Positions 53,401 through 61,797 of a stretch of DNA of 64,000 nucleotides are shown piece after piece. Source of the DNA: a bacterium. GTDB lineage: Bacteria > Hydrothermota > UBA3073 > JACQXS01 > JAQTXJ01. Below the pieces are notes generated by a model that did no database searches, was not told where the DNA came from, and saw nothing but the letters and a program-made list of their open reading frames with translations. The stretch lies in assembly GCA_028716385.1 (NCBI GenBank), contig JAQUPX010000002.1, positions 292,756 to 356,755 of the forward strand, read 5' to 3'. The first letter of the stretch is position 1. Each line of letters begins with the position of its first letter. Position numbers and translations under genes: made by a program.

Positions 53401-54998
53401 GTTCTTACAATAAAATCATTACATACCGCACCTCTGCCAGTTGTATCCGTCTCATAACCATAAGTAATATCACTTTTCCAGGATATAACTTTTCCCGAGC
53501 CGTAATTAACAATCTTGCCATTGAATAAGTTTTGCCACGAAGTTCTTGTAACGGAGGTCCCATTTTCATTTTTTGTCCCAACATTGCCTATACCTACGAG
53601 AATCCCGCCCGAATTACAATATGCAAGTAACATATTTATCTGGGCATTACTCAAACATTCCGTCCTTGGAAGTACAACAGCCCTGTATTTATTCAGTTTT
53701 CCCTGCGCAAAACTATCAACTACCCAATCATTATCTCCCCCGAATACTACATCATAAGGTATATGAGCATCCTGCAACAAACGATGCGCACCCCCGTAAG
53801 AAACTTTTGAATCCGCCCCCGTATGCCTCCATGATGACAAAGAATATATTAGTCCAAAATCACCATATTCATCAACATCAAAGAGTGAAGGTTGGGAAGC
53901 TACCATTTGCAAAATGGGTTCTAATTTTGTAGCTATATGTCTCTGGTTAGGATTATCTCCTGCAGTATAGAATCCGCCGTTAGCATAAGCTTCGGCCATA
54001 AATAATGGAGCAAAATCGGTATTATCATTATTAGTCGGCTTATTCCAGATATCACCTCTTTTTCCCCTGCTGAGAGTAGTTTTATAAGTCCACGCCGCAT
54101 TGGCTTCAACAGGATAATCGGACTCGAAGAAAAATTCATAAGACACATAATCCATATAAGAGTCTATAAGACACATACGGGCATCCTGTACCCACGCGTT
54201 GCCGGTAATATAAAAAGTCCTTCCGTATGCACTGTCAGAATAATTTTTTAATGAACTTGAAAGGGTATTCCAGAAGTCCTGAATCGTGGAATAATTGAAT
54301 GGTTGCCATTCGTCCCATAACCATATACCTTCTCCGCCGTTGTTCGTAATTTCATTCTTAAAACTATTTGCAGTCCAGCCACTGTCCCTGAGAGCATCTG
54401 CATAGTCAAAAGTATTTATGTTAGGAATTCCCATACCTGCAAGTTCAAGTGAATCATATTTACTATCAAGCCAGTTTTTAAATCCGGTATTGTGCTGGGG
54501 GCAAAAACATTGAGGAGCACTAGCAGTTAATAGAGCAATATCATAGACTCCGACTTCGGAACCAGCATCTATAGCTCTTTTCATACAATTAATAAGGAAG
54601 TTTCTCCACACAGGTCTGTAACAACAATGCGACCATATTGTATCTGCATAACTCCCGGGTCCATAAGATATTTTCTTATTGTCAATGTCTATTTCCGTTC
54701 CGGAATCCCCAAGTGAAGGCAATCTTTCGTATACTCCTTTTGCAAAATAAGGAGGGTCTTCATCCAAACGCATTGGTTCCTGAGCACCACAGTATTTGAC
54801 ACCTAACGATTTTATCCACGCAATATATCCTTTCATCATATCTGCATCTTCAGTAAAATAAAAAGTATTTCCACCGTTGACTGTCGGAACTATGGGATAT
54901 GTATTTTCAGGTCCCACCCCCATAATTTCATGTCCTTCCGGAAATGTAGCAAATACCGAAATCGGCAGCATCATAAGAAGAAATATAATTTTTTTCAT
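50412..54998 (-). CDS. Giant secreted TIM-barrel/parallel beta-helix protein with sorting domain
   Basis: A 1528-residue exported protein. Signal peptide: residues 1-17. Residues about 20-430 resemble a glycosidase-like TIM barrel, with DEWQPFN and LFMAEAYANGGF, and are followed by a GATase/beta-galactosidase trimerisation-like domain (VVLPRTECLSNAQINMLLAY). Residues about 790-1010 form a right-handed parallel beta-helix of short GGVY/NNIIRYN-type coils. Ig-like domains flank it, and the end is a type IX-like sorting domain (PVPNPSCKYADISFGIP, then GIYFIEMKV). About 80 residues near 1166-1243 interrupt one Ig-like domain and include a palindromic repeat read in frame. AAGGAGGG precedes the ATG. 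A polysaccharide-degrading role is inferred, but no catalytic pair was confirmed. Confidence 0.75.
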   Translation of the reverse strand: MKKIIFLLMMLPISVFATFPEGHEIMGVGPENTYPIVPTVNGGNTFYFTEDADMMKGYIAWIKSLGVKYCGAQEPMRLDEDPPYFAKGVYERLPSLGDSGTEIDIDNKKISYGPGSYADTIWSHCCYRPVWRNFLINCMKRAIDAGSEVGVYDIALLTASAPQCFCPQHNTGFKNWLDSKYDSLELAGMGIPNINTFDYADALRDSGWTANSFKNEITNNGGEGIWLWDEWQPFNYSTIQDFWNTLSSSLKNYSDSAYGRTFYITGNAWVQDARMCLIDSYMDYVSYEFFFESDYPVEANAAWTYKTTLSRGKRGDIWNKPTNNDNTDFAPLFMAEAYANGGFYTAGDNPNQRHIATKLEPILQMVASQPSLFDVDEYGDFGLIYSLSSWRHTGADSKVSYGGAHRLLQDAHIPYDVVFGGDNDWVVDSFAQGKLNKYRAVVLPRTECLSNAQINMLLAYCNSGGILVGIGNVGTKNENGTSVTRTSWQNLFNGKIVNYGSGKVISWKSDITYGYETDTTGRGAVCNDFIVRTDSLMEKLVRTNYSSLVHLTRLVKSTDSSQIIHLLNYNYNTSDSSIIARTNDTLDIKIPSSMKKDSLYVLFYTPGLNAPTEQSLSYTKSSGRVKFCIPRLDIWGIVKIGRLSSYENWVGVPTLLQPSDSSGVASNTVTLYWSKTAGVSGSYKLLLSRYSDMSDTIFIDTLSDTTSQVVVPRDGMYYWKVEATNSQGRKSGLQAHPYYFVSHTSSDDIWGEVKGHWTKNKGDYIVVGDIWLNRLDSLYIDPGVTIKFDGNYKFKIKGYLDAVGTEDDRIVFTRNRTSEDSRWGGLRFDATEVAGHPRVKYCTIEYGRARGSSPDRNGGGVYMYGSPVWFENNIIRYNKAEGDGGGICFASSYPNSFLKNQVYGNEAGGYGGGVYCSQGGPYDIYNSTIANNKAGLYGGVYSYGYSISAKNTIIYYNTPGSFYSSYPDSFTYSCVQGGLTGTGNIDQSPLFADTAAGDFSLAATSPCINTGDPDFYLIDPDGSRIDMGAVPFNWGKSTFLPTLLSPADSCPAKNNVKFIWSSTVSSKGKYTFEIATDSLFATGITYVAIKDTTFTLAIPTSGLSYWRIEAFDSIDNKWEVRSGYQDHPFKTFIDTIKPAIPALMQPANRLFTKDTTPTFVWRKVNKKKSVSDKGFSSPEEETSCSNDISPVSLFSNGTSVQVSRIPVCHSRSALGGEESHQGKFNKKTIAAIPLRQSRTFVTPLQNPVLPLIQSKGTTYKLEISSDSFFALNVKRYTISGDTNFTIPDTSALRDSLYFWRVEGIDGAGNHSGFQLSPFRFTVDTKLPIVTITFPDSGNNLFPNDTARIRWTATDINGIDSISILFSKDNKITFDTLVRGIKDSSSFKWTTPNITSDSCYIVVKAYDRALNVGEDTGGRFRIGLIGTDGTDIPIVLYLNSPVPNPSCKYADISFGIPATSANKLVSLKIYNISGALEKVIVNNNLKPGKYLINWNRKGKTNTLVGNGIYFIEMKVEGFRKVRKLVLIGK
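51342..51400 (-). repeat. Repeat-derived insert read in frame
   Basis: The sequence encoding IPVCHSRSALGGEESHQG (residues about 1199-1219) resembles the dispersed intergenic repeats of the type GATTCTTC...GAATGACA. It lies in a loop that splits an Ig-like domain between FVWRKV and TYKLEISSDS. Confidence 0.55.
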
Positions 54999-55229
54999 AA
55001 CACCCTCCTTAATTTAATCTAACGTTAAAATATTATTATTTTTATTCATAAAGTGAAATTAATAATTTGTCAATAGTACAAATTCGCTTGGACAATAAAC
55101 ACAACTAATATAAATAAAAAGGAGACGCAGCACTTTTCATTTTTGGCATTGATTTTTCCTACCATAAAAAACATTTGACACTTTTGATTTTAATATTACA
55201 GTCGTTAGATAAAAAATATAGGAGGAGAA

Positions 55230-57458
55230 ATGAGAAAAGCTTTCTTTATCAGCGCGTTGTTTTTCTTTTGTATCAGCAACAGTTTTGCTTCTGTTAGTAT
55301 ATCCGTAGATAAATTACGTCCGAAACCGGGAGAAAAAGTAAAAGTAGACGTAAAAGGAGAGTTTACTGAAGGCACCCAGGTTTATGCAGACGTACTGGAA
55401 CCGGGATACGGAGTAAAAAGGATAGAATTTTCTAAATCAACGGGAGGATACGAAGCATCCATACAGACAAGTGAAAGTAGTAAGGGATTATGGAATGTAA
55501 CGGTTTATTCTTCCGGTGACAAAAAATTATTAGGTAAAGCTCACTTTATAACGGGATATATTGTAGGAGATTTCTTTATCGTAGGAGGCAGTGTTCCCGA
55601 GAAAAACACCAAAGCTTATATGAGCGAATACCTGAACGGATTTTCAAGTATAGGCGGGAATTTTATGGTTGCCCACTATATAATTAACGGAAAACAAGCT
55701 ATGTATCCTTCCAAAGTCTGCAAATTATCTTCCAAAGAAGACTACCTCGGGATGTTTCTTGATTTATGCGATAAGGAAGGTTATCCCGTTTTAATCTCAA
55801 TATCCTGGGATTTTAGCCGTCCAATGCCTTATTCCGAAATGTTTGCTAATATGCAGAAAATCATATCCGAACTCTGGGTACTCTACGCAAAACATCCGTC
55901 TTTTGCCGGATTCTATTGCTTGCAGGAAGGTTCAGGACTTGATTTAGCACTACTTGTGAGACAATTTTGTGATTACGTAAAATCCGTTGAACCTACTTTA
56001 TTAACGGGTTGCGCTCCTTATGTAAATGATGCGGTTCTTGCAGGATACCTTGCGGCAATAGACAACCTTGACATCGTTATTTATCAGGGGCAGGTAATGG
56101 CATCTTACCGAACGGACAACAGGCTTTGTTTTCCTATCAACCGAACAAGGGATAACACTTGCCTTGCAAACGGTGCAAATTTAATAAAAAATAAGATTAC
56201 ACTTTGCCATTTTGAAATATTTGGTCCCGCGGAAAAAGCAGTAGCAGGTAAATATCTTGCACCCAAAGAAGACATAATAACCCAAATCTGGAGCGCTGCT
56301 ACCATTTACGGAACAGACGGAATTACCATATTCACTTATCACGATTTGTTTAATTATATGAAAGACGGATTAAAAGAGGCAAAGGAAGATATAAAAGTTA
56401 CGGCCCAAGGATATAAAGATTTTGACCTGATTTTCTCTAAAATAGCAAACATCAAACAGAATCCTATCGTCTTTTATTATCCTTATACGGATTTTTGCGT
56501 TCATTACTGGAGAGAAGCATTTTTACCGGCATTTGGGGCTCTTCGTTCTCTCGGTATTCCTTTTGACATTATACCTTTTATTCCACCTGTGGGCGAAGAA
56601 ATTCCTCCCTTCTATCCAATGAACTTGAATACATTACAATTAGATTACCTTTTGAAAAACAAATTCGTAGTTGTGCTTCCGGATGTTTCTGGAATGCAGG
56701 AAACGGACAGCATTTTACTAAAAAGATTTATTGAAGAAGGCGGTATAGTAATATTATTCGGTCATAACATCCCTTATGGAGACAGGTTTGCCCGAAAAGA
56801 CCTTTGCGGAGGAAACGAAAATAAAGCAACCAACCATTCAGACATAATTATGAAAGAAACATTGGCTAACAGGATAAAAGCGGGAGAAAATGAGCTTGAC
56901 CCGTCTTTATTATTTTCATCATCTTCAAAAGCTATCGTAACTCTTAAAAATGGGGATTCCGTGTTGTCAACTATCACTTCTGAAATTCTAAATTCCCCGT
57001 CCTGGACGCCGACAACTGCTAAACCGATAGCCGTTTTTGAAGACGGAAGTTCTGCGGTTATGCTTAACAACTTTGGGAAAGGTAAAGTACTTACTATACC
57101 ATTGAGTCTCACTCAAGCTGCAGAAGTGATGCCGGATTTAGTAAGAGATATTTTTGATTATGCATTGAAACAAAACGGTAATGTACGACCTTTTGATATA
57201 TTAGGAGGTAATAAAGATATGGATTTTGCAATGGCCACTTTACCTAATGAATCAAGAGTAGCAATGATTAATCATACCAATAAACCGGTAGAAATGACAT
57301 TGCTTCCTTTAACAATGCAAGCTGATAAAAAATACAAACTTGTAAATATGAGAAACGGTAAGGTCATTAAAACCGGTACAGGAAAAGAACTGAGTAATAA
57401 TACAATAAACATTAAAGCTTTTGATTTCAGCGCTTTATCTTTATTACCAACAGAATAG
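55230..57458 (+). CDS. Secreted DUF4434-like TIM barrel protein with GATase-like domain
   Basis: A 742-residue exported protein. Signal peptide: residues 1-20 (FFISALFFFCISNSFA). Residues 21-105 form an Ig-like domain. Residues about 110-400 resemble a glycoside-hydrolase-like barrel of DUF4434 type (FSSIGGNFMVAHYIINGKQ; LISISWDFSRPMP; FAGFYCLQEGSG). Residues about 410-630 form a GATase/beta-galactosidase trimerisation-like domain (VVVLPDVSGMQETDSILLKR ... EGGIVILFGH). It ends in a small beta domain. GGAGGAG precedes the ATG. It has no sorting domain, so it is probably periplasmic. Its architecture parallels the divergently transcribed 1528-residue protein, and it leads a sugar-related operon. 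Confidence 0.7.
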   Translation: MRKAFFISALFFFCISNSFASVSISVDKLRPKPGEKVKVDVKGEFTEGTQVYADVLEPGYGVKRIEFSKSTGGYEASIQTSESSKGLWNVTVYSSGDKKLLGKAHFITGYIVGDFFIVGGSVPEKNTKAYMSEYLNGFSSIGGNFMVAHYIINGKQAMYPSKVCKLSSKEDYLGMFLDLCDKEGYPVLISISWDFSRPMPYSEMFANMQKIISELWVLYAKHPSFAGFYCLQEGSGLDLALLVRQFCDYVKSVEPTLLTGCAPYVNDAVLAGYLAAIDNLDIVIYQGQVMASYRTDNRLCFPINRTRDNTCLANGANLIKNKITLCHFEIFGPAEKAVAGKYLAPKEDIITQIWSAATIYGTDGITIFTYHDLFNYMKDGLKEAKEDIKVTAQGYKDFDLIFSKIANIKQNPIVFYYPYTDFCVHYWREAFLPAFGALRSLGIPFDIIPFIPPVGEEIPPFYPMNLNTLQLDYLLKNKFVVVLPDVSGMQETDSILLKRFIEEGGIVILFGHNIPYGDRFARKDLCGGNENKATNHSDIIMKETLANRIKAGENELDPSLLFSSSSKAIVTLKNGDSVLSTITSEILNSPSWTPTTAKPIAVFEDGSSAVMLNNFGKGKVLTIPLSLTQAAEVMPDLVRDIFDYALKQNGNVRPFDILGGNKDMDFAMATLPNESRVAMINHTNKPVEMTLLPLTMQADKKYKLVNMRNGKVIKTGTGKELSNNTINIKAFDFSALSLLPTE

Positions 57459-57468
57459 AATAAATATC

Positions 57469-57496
57469 GTAGGGAACGGTCGCGATCGTTCCCTAC
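57469..57496. repeat. Palindrome with GTAG at both ends (REP-like)
   Basis: GTAGGGAACG...CGTTCCCTAC with an 8-base centre rich in CG. It is palindromic, so GTAG precedes the hairpin on either strand. It lies in the 48-bp gap between two genes, 10 bp before the DegT ATG. Confidence 0.7.
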
Positions 57497-57506
57497 AGGA
57501 ATACCA

Positions 57507-58703
57507 ATGAAAAAATTAGTCGGCCTCAAGCGTCCCGTCAGGACAAAACCTTTTCCTGTCTGGCCTGTGTATGACAAACTTGAACAAAAAGCTCTTGAGA
57601 ATACGCTCAAAAGCAATAAATGGGGCTGTATTGACGGAAACAAAGTAAGCGAATTTGAAAAGAAGTTCGCAAATTTTCATAACGCAAAATTTGGAATATG
57701 CGTAAACAGCGGGACAAAAGCGCTCGAAATTGCACTAAAAGCATTAGGAATTAAGTCTGGAGATGAAGTAATCGTTCCTGCATATACTTTTATAGCCACA
57801 GCTTATGCAGTAGCAGAAGTAGGGGCTACACCGGTTTTCGTTGATATTGACAACAATTCCTATAACATCTCCCCTATTGAAATAGAAAAAGCAATTACAA
57901 AAAAAACAAAAGCGATTATTCCCGTTTACTTTGGTGGAATGCCGGCAGATATGGATAGTATTCTTAAAATTGCAAAAAAACATAATTTATTTATTCTAGA
58001 AGATGCTGCTCAAGCACATGGTTCAGAGTATAAAGGCAAAAAAGTGGGGACAATCGGAGACATAAGTATTTTTAGTTTCCAGTCCAGTAAAAATATGACC
58101 TGTGGGGAAGGCGGAATAATTCTAACTAACAATGAAACTCTCGCAAAAAAATGTAAATCTCTTGTAAACTGTGGCAGGAAAGAAGGCGAGCCATGGTATA
58201 TGCATTATACTTTAGGTGGGAACAGCAGGTTAACGGAATTCCAGGCTGCCATATTATTAGCACAACTTACACGTGTCAAAAAACACAATGAGATAAGAGA
58301 AAAAAATGCCAAACTACTTACGGAAAAACTGAAACAAATCAAGGGAATCGAGCCTCTCGAGAGAGATAAAAACGTAACTACTAATTCCTATCATCTATAT
58401 ATATTTAAGTATAAATCAAAGTATTTTAATGGTATACCCAGAGATAAATTTATAAAAGCATTAAATGAGGAAGGCATTCCTGCATCAGGCGGTTATATAA
58501 TGCCCCTTACCCGTCAACCTGCATTCAACTCCAAAATTGGGGAGACCGCAGACTTTAGTCTGCGTTATTCTCAAATCCATTTACCCGCGTGTGAGCAAGC
58601 TTGTAAAGAAGCAGTCTGGTTGCCGCATTATGTTCTACTTGGAGATAAAAAAGACGTAGAAGATATCGTAGAAGCAATTAAAAAGATTCAAAAGCACATA
58701 TAA
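57507..58703 (+). CDS. DegT/DnrJ/EryC1/StrS aminotransferase
   Basis: A PLP-dependent sugar aminotransferase that adds an amino group to a keto-sugar nucleotide. The Schiff-base Lys is in FSFQSSKNMTCGEGGII, near residue 195. LEDAAQAHGSEYKGKKVG precedes it, and NSGTKALEIALKALG near residue 70 binds the phosphate. At 398 aa it is full length. It is followed after 8 bp by a Gfo/Idh oxidoreductase, a typical pairing in amino-sugar synthesis (oxidation then amination). AGGAA precedes the ATG. Cytoplasmic. The product could be decorated onto surface glycans. Confidence 0.95.
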   Translation: MKKLVGLKRPVRTKPFPVWPVYDKLEQKALENTLKSNKWGCIDGNKVSEFEKKFANFHNAKFGICVNSGTKALEIALKALGIKSGDEVIVPAYTFIATAYAVAEVGATPVFVDIDNNSYNISPIEIEKAITKKTKAIIPVYFGGMPADMDSILKIAKKHNLFILEDAAQAHGSEYKGKKVGTIGDISIFSFQSSKNMTCGEGGIILTNNETLAKKCKSLVNCGRKEGEPWYMHYTLGGNSRLTEFQAAILLAQLTRVKKHNEIREKNAKLLTEKLKQIKGIEPLERDKNVTTNSYHLYIFKYKSKYFNGIPRDKFIKALNEEGIPASGGYIMPLTRQPAFNSKIGETADFSLRYSQIHLPACEQACKEAVWLPHYVLLGDKKDVEDIVEAIKKIQKHI

Positions 58704-58711
58704 AGCTTAAT

Positions 58712-59731
58712 ATGTTAAAAATTGGAATTCTGGGAGCAGGAGCGATGGGAGAAGAACATTCAAGATGCTATAATACTTTATTTAAAGGCACCCCAGACAA
58801 GACAGACAAGAATGTCTGTCCTACCGAGATTTCTTTATATGGCATATGTGATTACCGTAAAGAAGTGGCAAACAAATTAGCCCGTAAATTCAATATAAAA
58901 AAAGTATATACTGACCCGCATAAACTTATTGATGAAGTAGATATGATTGATATATGTTTACCAACGAAATTACATCCAAAATTCACTATTGAAGCTGCAA
59001 AAAAAGGCAAACATATTCTATGCGAAAAACCAATATCCTTAAATCTTAAAGATGCGGAGCAGATGATACAGGCAGCAAAAAAAGCAAAAGTCAAATTTAT
59101 GGTTGCGCAGGTAGTACGATTCTGGCCTGAATATATTACCCTGAAAAACATCATAGACAGCGGAGAACTCGGTGAACTCGTATTTATTACGATGAACCGT
59201 GATATAGCTCTTCCCGTATGGTCTGACAAGAACTGGCTTCTAGACAATTCTCAAAGCGGCGGAGTAGTAACTGATTTACACATTCACGATATTGATTTTA
59301 CCAATTTTCTTATAGGAAAACCTGTTTCCGTTTATTCTACGGGGATAAGAACTAATAACGATTTTTATACTCAGGTATCCACGACTTTAAAGTATCCCAA
59401 AAAACTTGCGTATGTAGAATCTAATTTCCTTATGCCTAAGGGATACGAACTTGGAAACTATGTAAAAGCAGTATGCAAAAAGGGATTCATTGAAATTAAT
59501 AATAAAGCAAAACATACTTTGACGGTTCAAAAACCGGGTAAAAAATGCACATATCCTAAATTGCCTAAAAAAGATGGATATATAGCCGAGATAGAATATT
59601 TTATAAATTGTATATTAAAGAATAAAGAACCAAAAATCGTAACACCGGAAGATGCTAAATTTGCATTAGAACTTGTATTAAAAGCAAAAGAATCGTTAGA
59701 AACCAATAAGGAGGTAAGATGGCGTTCATAG
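58712..59731 (+). CDS. Gfo/Idh/MocA oxidoreductase carrying an in-frame repeat
   Basis: An NAD(P)-dependent sugar or inositol dehydrogenase. The Rossmann motif is GILGAGAMGEEH at residues 4-15, the catalytic EKP is in ILCEKPISL, and the active region VVTDLHIHDIDFTNFL contains the catalytic His-Asp. At 339 aa it is slightly long because residues about 27-39 (TPDKTDKNVCPTE) are encoded by a GTAG-hairpin repeat inserted in frame between the first helix and the second strand of the Rossmann fold. It is translated with the DegT gene and overlaps the symporter gene by 13 bp. The substrate is probably a sugar or sugar nucleotide. Confidence 0.92.
   Translation: MLKIGILGAGAMGEEHSRCYNTLFKGTPDKTDKNVCPTEISLYGICDYRKEVANKLARKFNIKKVYTDPHKLIDEVDMIDICLPTKLHPKFTIEAAKKGKHILCEKPISLNLKDAEQMIQAAKKAKVKFMVAQVVRFWPEYITLKNIIDSGELGELVFITMNRDIALPVWSDKNWLLDNSQSGGVVTDLHIHDIDFTNFLIGKPVSVYSTGIRTNNDFYTQVSTTLKYPKKLAYVESNFLMPKGYELGNYVKAVCKKGFIEINNKAKHTLTVQKPGKKCTYPKLPKKDGYIAEIEYFINCILKNKEPKIVTPEDAKFALELVLKAKESLETNKEVRWRS
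58801..58825 (-). repeat. GTAG-preceded hairpin inside a coding sequence, copy 2
   Basis: GACAGACAAGAATGTCTGTC has 8-bp arms and is followed by CTACC, i.e. GGTAG before the hairpin on the minus strand. It nearly duplicates 9938-9960. It is translated in frame within the oxidoreductase gene. Confidence 0.75.
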
Positions 59732-61449
59732 ATTGGGGGATTGTAGTAGTATATTCTATCGGAATGTTGTGGTTGGGATACTATTTCAGCAAGCGTTCCA
59801 GCAAAAGTATGGAAAGTTATTTCACTGCTGACAGAAGCCTTTCATGGTGGGTTCTTGCGTTTTCTGCCGTAGCGACATACAGCTGCGCGGGAGCGGCACC
59901 TGCTTTTACGATGCTTGTTTATAATAGTGGGTTGTTGGGTAATTGGTGGTGGTGGTTACCGTGGGTAATCTGGATGCCTATTGTAGCCGTGTTCTGGTCG
60001 AAATTCTGGAGAAGACTTAATGTCGTTACTACTGCCGAGCTTATTGAAGTCAGATACAGCGGGAAAACGGCAAGCGTTTTCAGAGGCATTTATGGAGTAT
60101 TTATGAGTTTTGGCTGGGCAATCGTCCTTATGGGATATGTAACAGGCTGGTTAGGGAAAGCCGTATGTCCCATTATCGGATGCACTGAACTCCAGTTAAT
60201 AATATTTTCGGGAATAATAGTATTGATTTATACAACCGTTGGCGGATTATTAGGCGTTGCATACACTGATGTCGTGCAATTCGGGATTTTTATGGTAGGG
60301 AATATAGTTCTTATCCCGATTATTTTACACGATGCCGGCGGGTTTAATGCAGTTTATGACAAAGTGCTTGCTTTGCGGGGACCGGGATTTTTCCAGGCAA
60401 TGCCTCCCGGCGGCGATCTTGTAGGGATGACTTTAGTTGCGTTAGTCATACAGGGACTTTTCTTTGCGGCTTCGCCTTCAGGCGGAGAAGGGTTTACCGC
60501 ACAAAGGTTTATGGCGGCGAAGAATGAATTCCACGCGCAGTTAGGGCAAATCTTTAATGCGGTCTTATCTTTAGTCATAAGGGTTGTCCCATTTTTGTTT
60601 CTCGGTATAATCGGAGCGGCACTTTATGCGCCTGGCACCGTAGATCCTGCTCTAATATGGGGGTTATTAGTTTCGAAATATTCGTTTGTCGGGTTAACGG
60701 GTTTGATTGTCGTAGCAGAATTATCAGCGTATATGTCAACGATATCTACGGAAATGAACTGGGGCGCATCGTATATGATAAACGATATGTATAGAAGATT
60801 TATAAAGAAGGATGCCTCGGAAAGACATTACGTAATCGCAAGTAAAATTTGCACGGTAATTATGCTTATCCTCTCTTTATTAGTTGCTCATTATCTGGTA
60901 AAAGGAATGATGGCATGGTTCTTGTTCATAAACTCAGTTATGGTAGCGTTTATTCTTCCTTTAGCCTGGATGAGATTTTTCTGGTGGAGACTGAATATTT
61001 ACGGCGAAGCATCGGCTATAATCGCGGGTATCCCGCTTGGGTACTTAATATGGTTCCCGTGGGGATTTTCCGAAAAACCATTCTGGCAGGGATTTTTGTT
61101 GCTATTCGTAGCAGGATGGTTGGTTATATTAATTGTTACTCTTCTCACTAAACCTGAGAAAAAGGAAACGTTAATTAATTTCTACAAACGCTGCCAGCCA
61201 CCGGGTTTATGGGGACCGATTACTAAGGAATTTTCCGTAGACGAAAGAAAAAGAATAAAAACAGAAACTTCAAATGACCTTATTGATTGCTTCCTTGGTA
61301 TTTTGCTTTGTGGAGGAGCTACGGTTATTATGACAAGTTTATTCGGGAAACACTGGGTATTATTAGGAGTTTCAACCTTAGTTTCCACAGTTGCAATAAT
61401 ATTGTTTATAAACAGATGGAGAAAGAAAGGCGTATTTAAAGGACTTTAG
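59719..61449 (+). CDS. Sodium:solute symporter (SSS) family transporter
   Basis: A 576-residue inner-membrane symporter with about 13-14 hydrophobic segments in the LeuT-like arrangement. The N-terminal region WWVLAFSAVATYSCAGAAPA carries the conserved small residues of the first core helix. TTVGGLLGVAYTDVVQFGIF is the most conserved SSS segment, followed by RFMAAKNEFHAQ. Members take up sugars, sugar acids, amino acids or nucleosides with sodium. AAGGAGG lies 7 bases before the ATG, inside the end of the oxidoreductase gene. Co-transcription with sugar enzymes favours a sugar-like substrate. Confidence 0.93.
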   Translation: MAFIDWGIVVVYSIGMLWLGYYFSKRSSKSMESYFTADRSLSWWVLAFSAVATYSCAGAAPAFTMLVYNSGLLGNWWWWLPWVIWMPIVAVFWSKFWRRLNVVTTAELIEVRYSGKTASVFRGIYGVFMSFGWAIVLMGYVTGWLGKAVCPIIGCTELQLIIFSGIIVLIYTTVGGLLGVAYTDVVQFGIFMVGNIVLIPIILHDAGGFNAVYDKVLALRGPGFFQAMPPGGDLVGMTLVALVIQGLFFAASPSGGEGFTAQRFMAAKNEFHAQLGQIFNAVLSLVIRVVPFLFLGIIGAALYAPGTVDPALIWGLLVSKYSFVGLTGLIVVAELSAYMSTISTEMNWGASYMINDMYRRFIKKDASERHYVIASKICTVIMLILSLLVAHYLVKGMMAWFLFINSVMVAFILPLAWMRFFWWRLNIYGEASAIIAGIPLGYLIWFPWGFSEKPFWQGFLLLFVAGWLVILIVTLLTKPEKKETLINFYKRCQPPGLWGPITKEFSVDERKRIKTETSNDLIDCFLGILLCGGATVIMTSLFGKHWVLLGVSTLVSTVAIILFINRWRKKGVFKGL

Positions 61450-61457
61450 CCAAATTG

Positions 61458-61500
61458 AAGGGCAGATGAAATGATATGTTTCATCTGCCCCTTGTATTTA
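61458..61500 (+). terminator. Hairpin terminator after the symporter gene
   Basis: GGGCAGATGAAA (61460-61471) pairs with TTTCATCTGCCC (61479-61490) around a 7-base loop. The following CTTGTATTTAA is only moderately T-rich, so efficiency is uncertain. Confidence 0.65.
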
Positions 61501-61797
61501 AAAAAATAGTAACCATCCTCCAAAAAGATTGGCGGACAGGCGAGATTTCACAGATTAGCACACGATTAAAACAAAAGAGACAAAACATTAACCACAGAGA
61601 ACACAGAGGGGAAAAAGAATTTAGAATTACGAAAACACCAAATAACGGAACAGATAAAAAAGAGAGGGCACAGAGAAAGACAAAAAAAATTTTTATCCGC
61701 GAATAAACTCGAATGAACACGAATTAAAATAGAAAACACAGAATAAAGAAAGAAGAATTACTTACCTTATGATTGCCCAGCAAGATTGGATTGAATT
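61501..61797. other. Intergenic region of decayed dispersed repeats
   Basis: No gene is supported. It holds runs of the ACCACAGAGAACACAGAGG kind (61591-61610), CACAGATTAGCACACGATTA at 61550, and CCGCGAATAAACTCGAATGA near 61698. Related text is at 14130-14160. Confidence 0.55.

Noticed and set aside
55080..55229. A promoter TTGACA near 55175 for the DUF4434-like gene
   Set aside because: The -35 is good but no convincing -10 lies at 16-18 bases.
61476..61720. Overlapping open frames of 76-79 codons on both strands
   Set aside because: They lie in the decayed-repeat region, have low-complexity Lys/Arg or Phe-rich translations and no ribosome sites.
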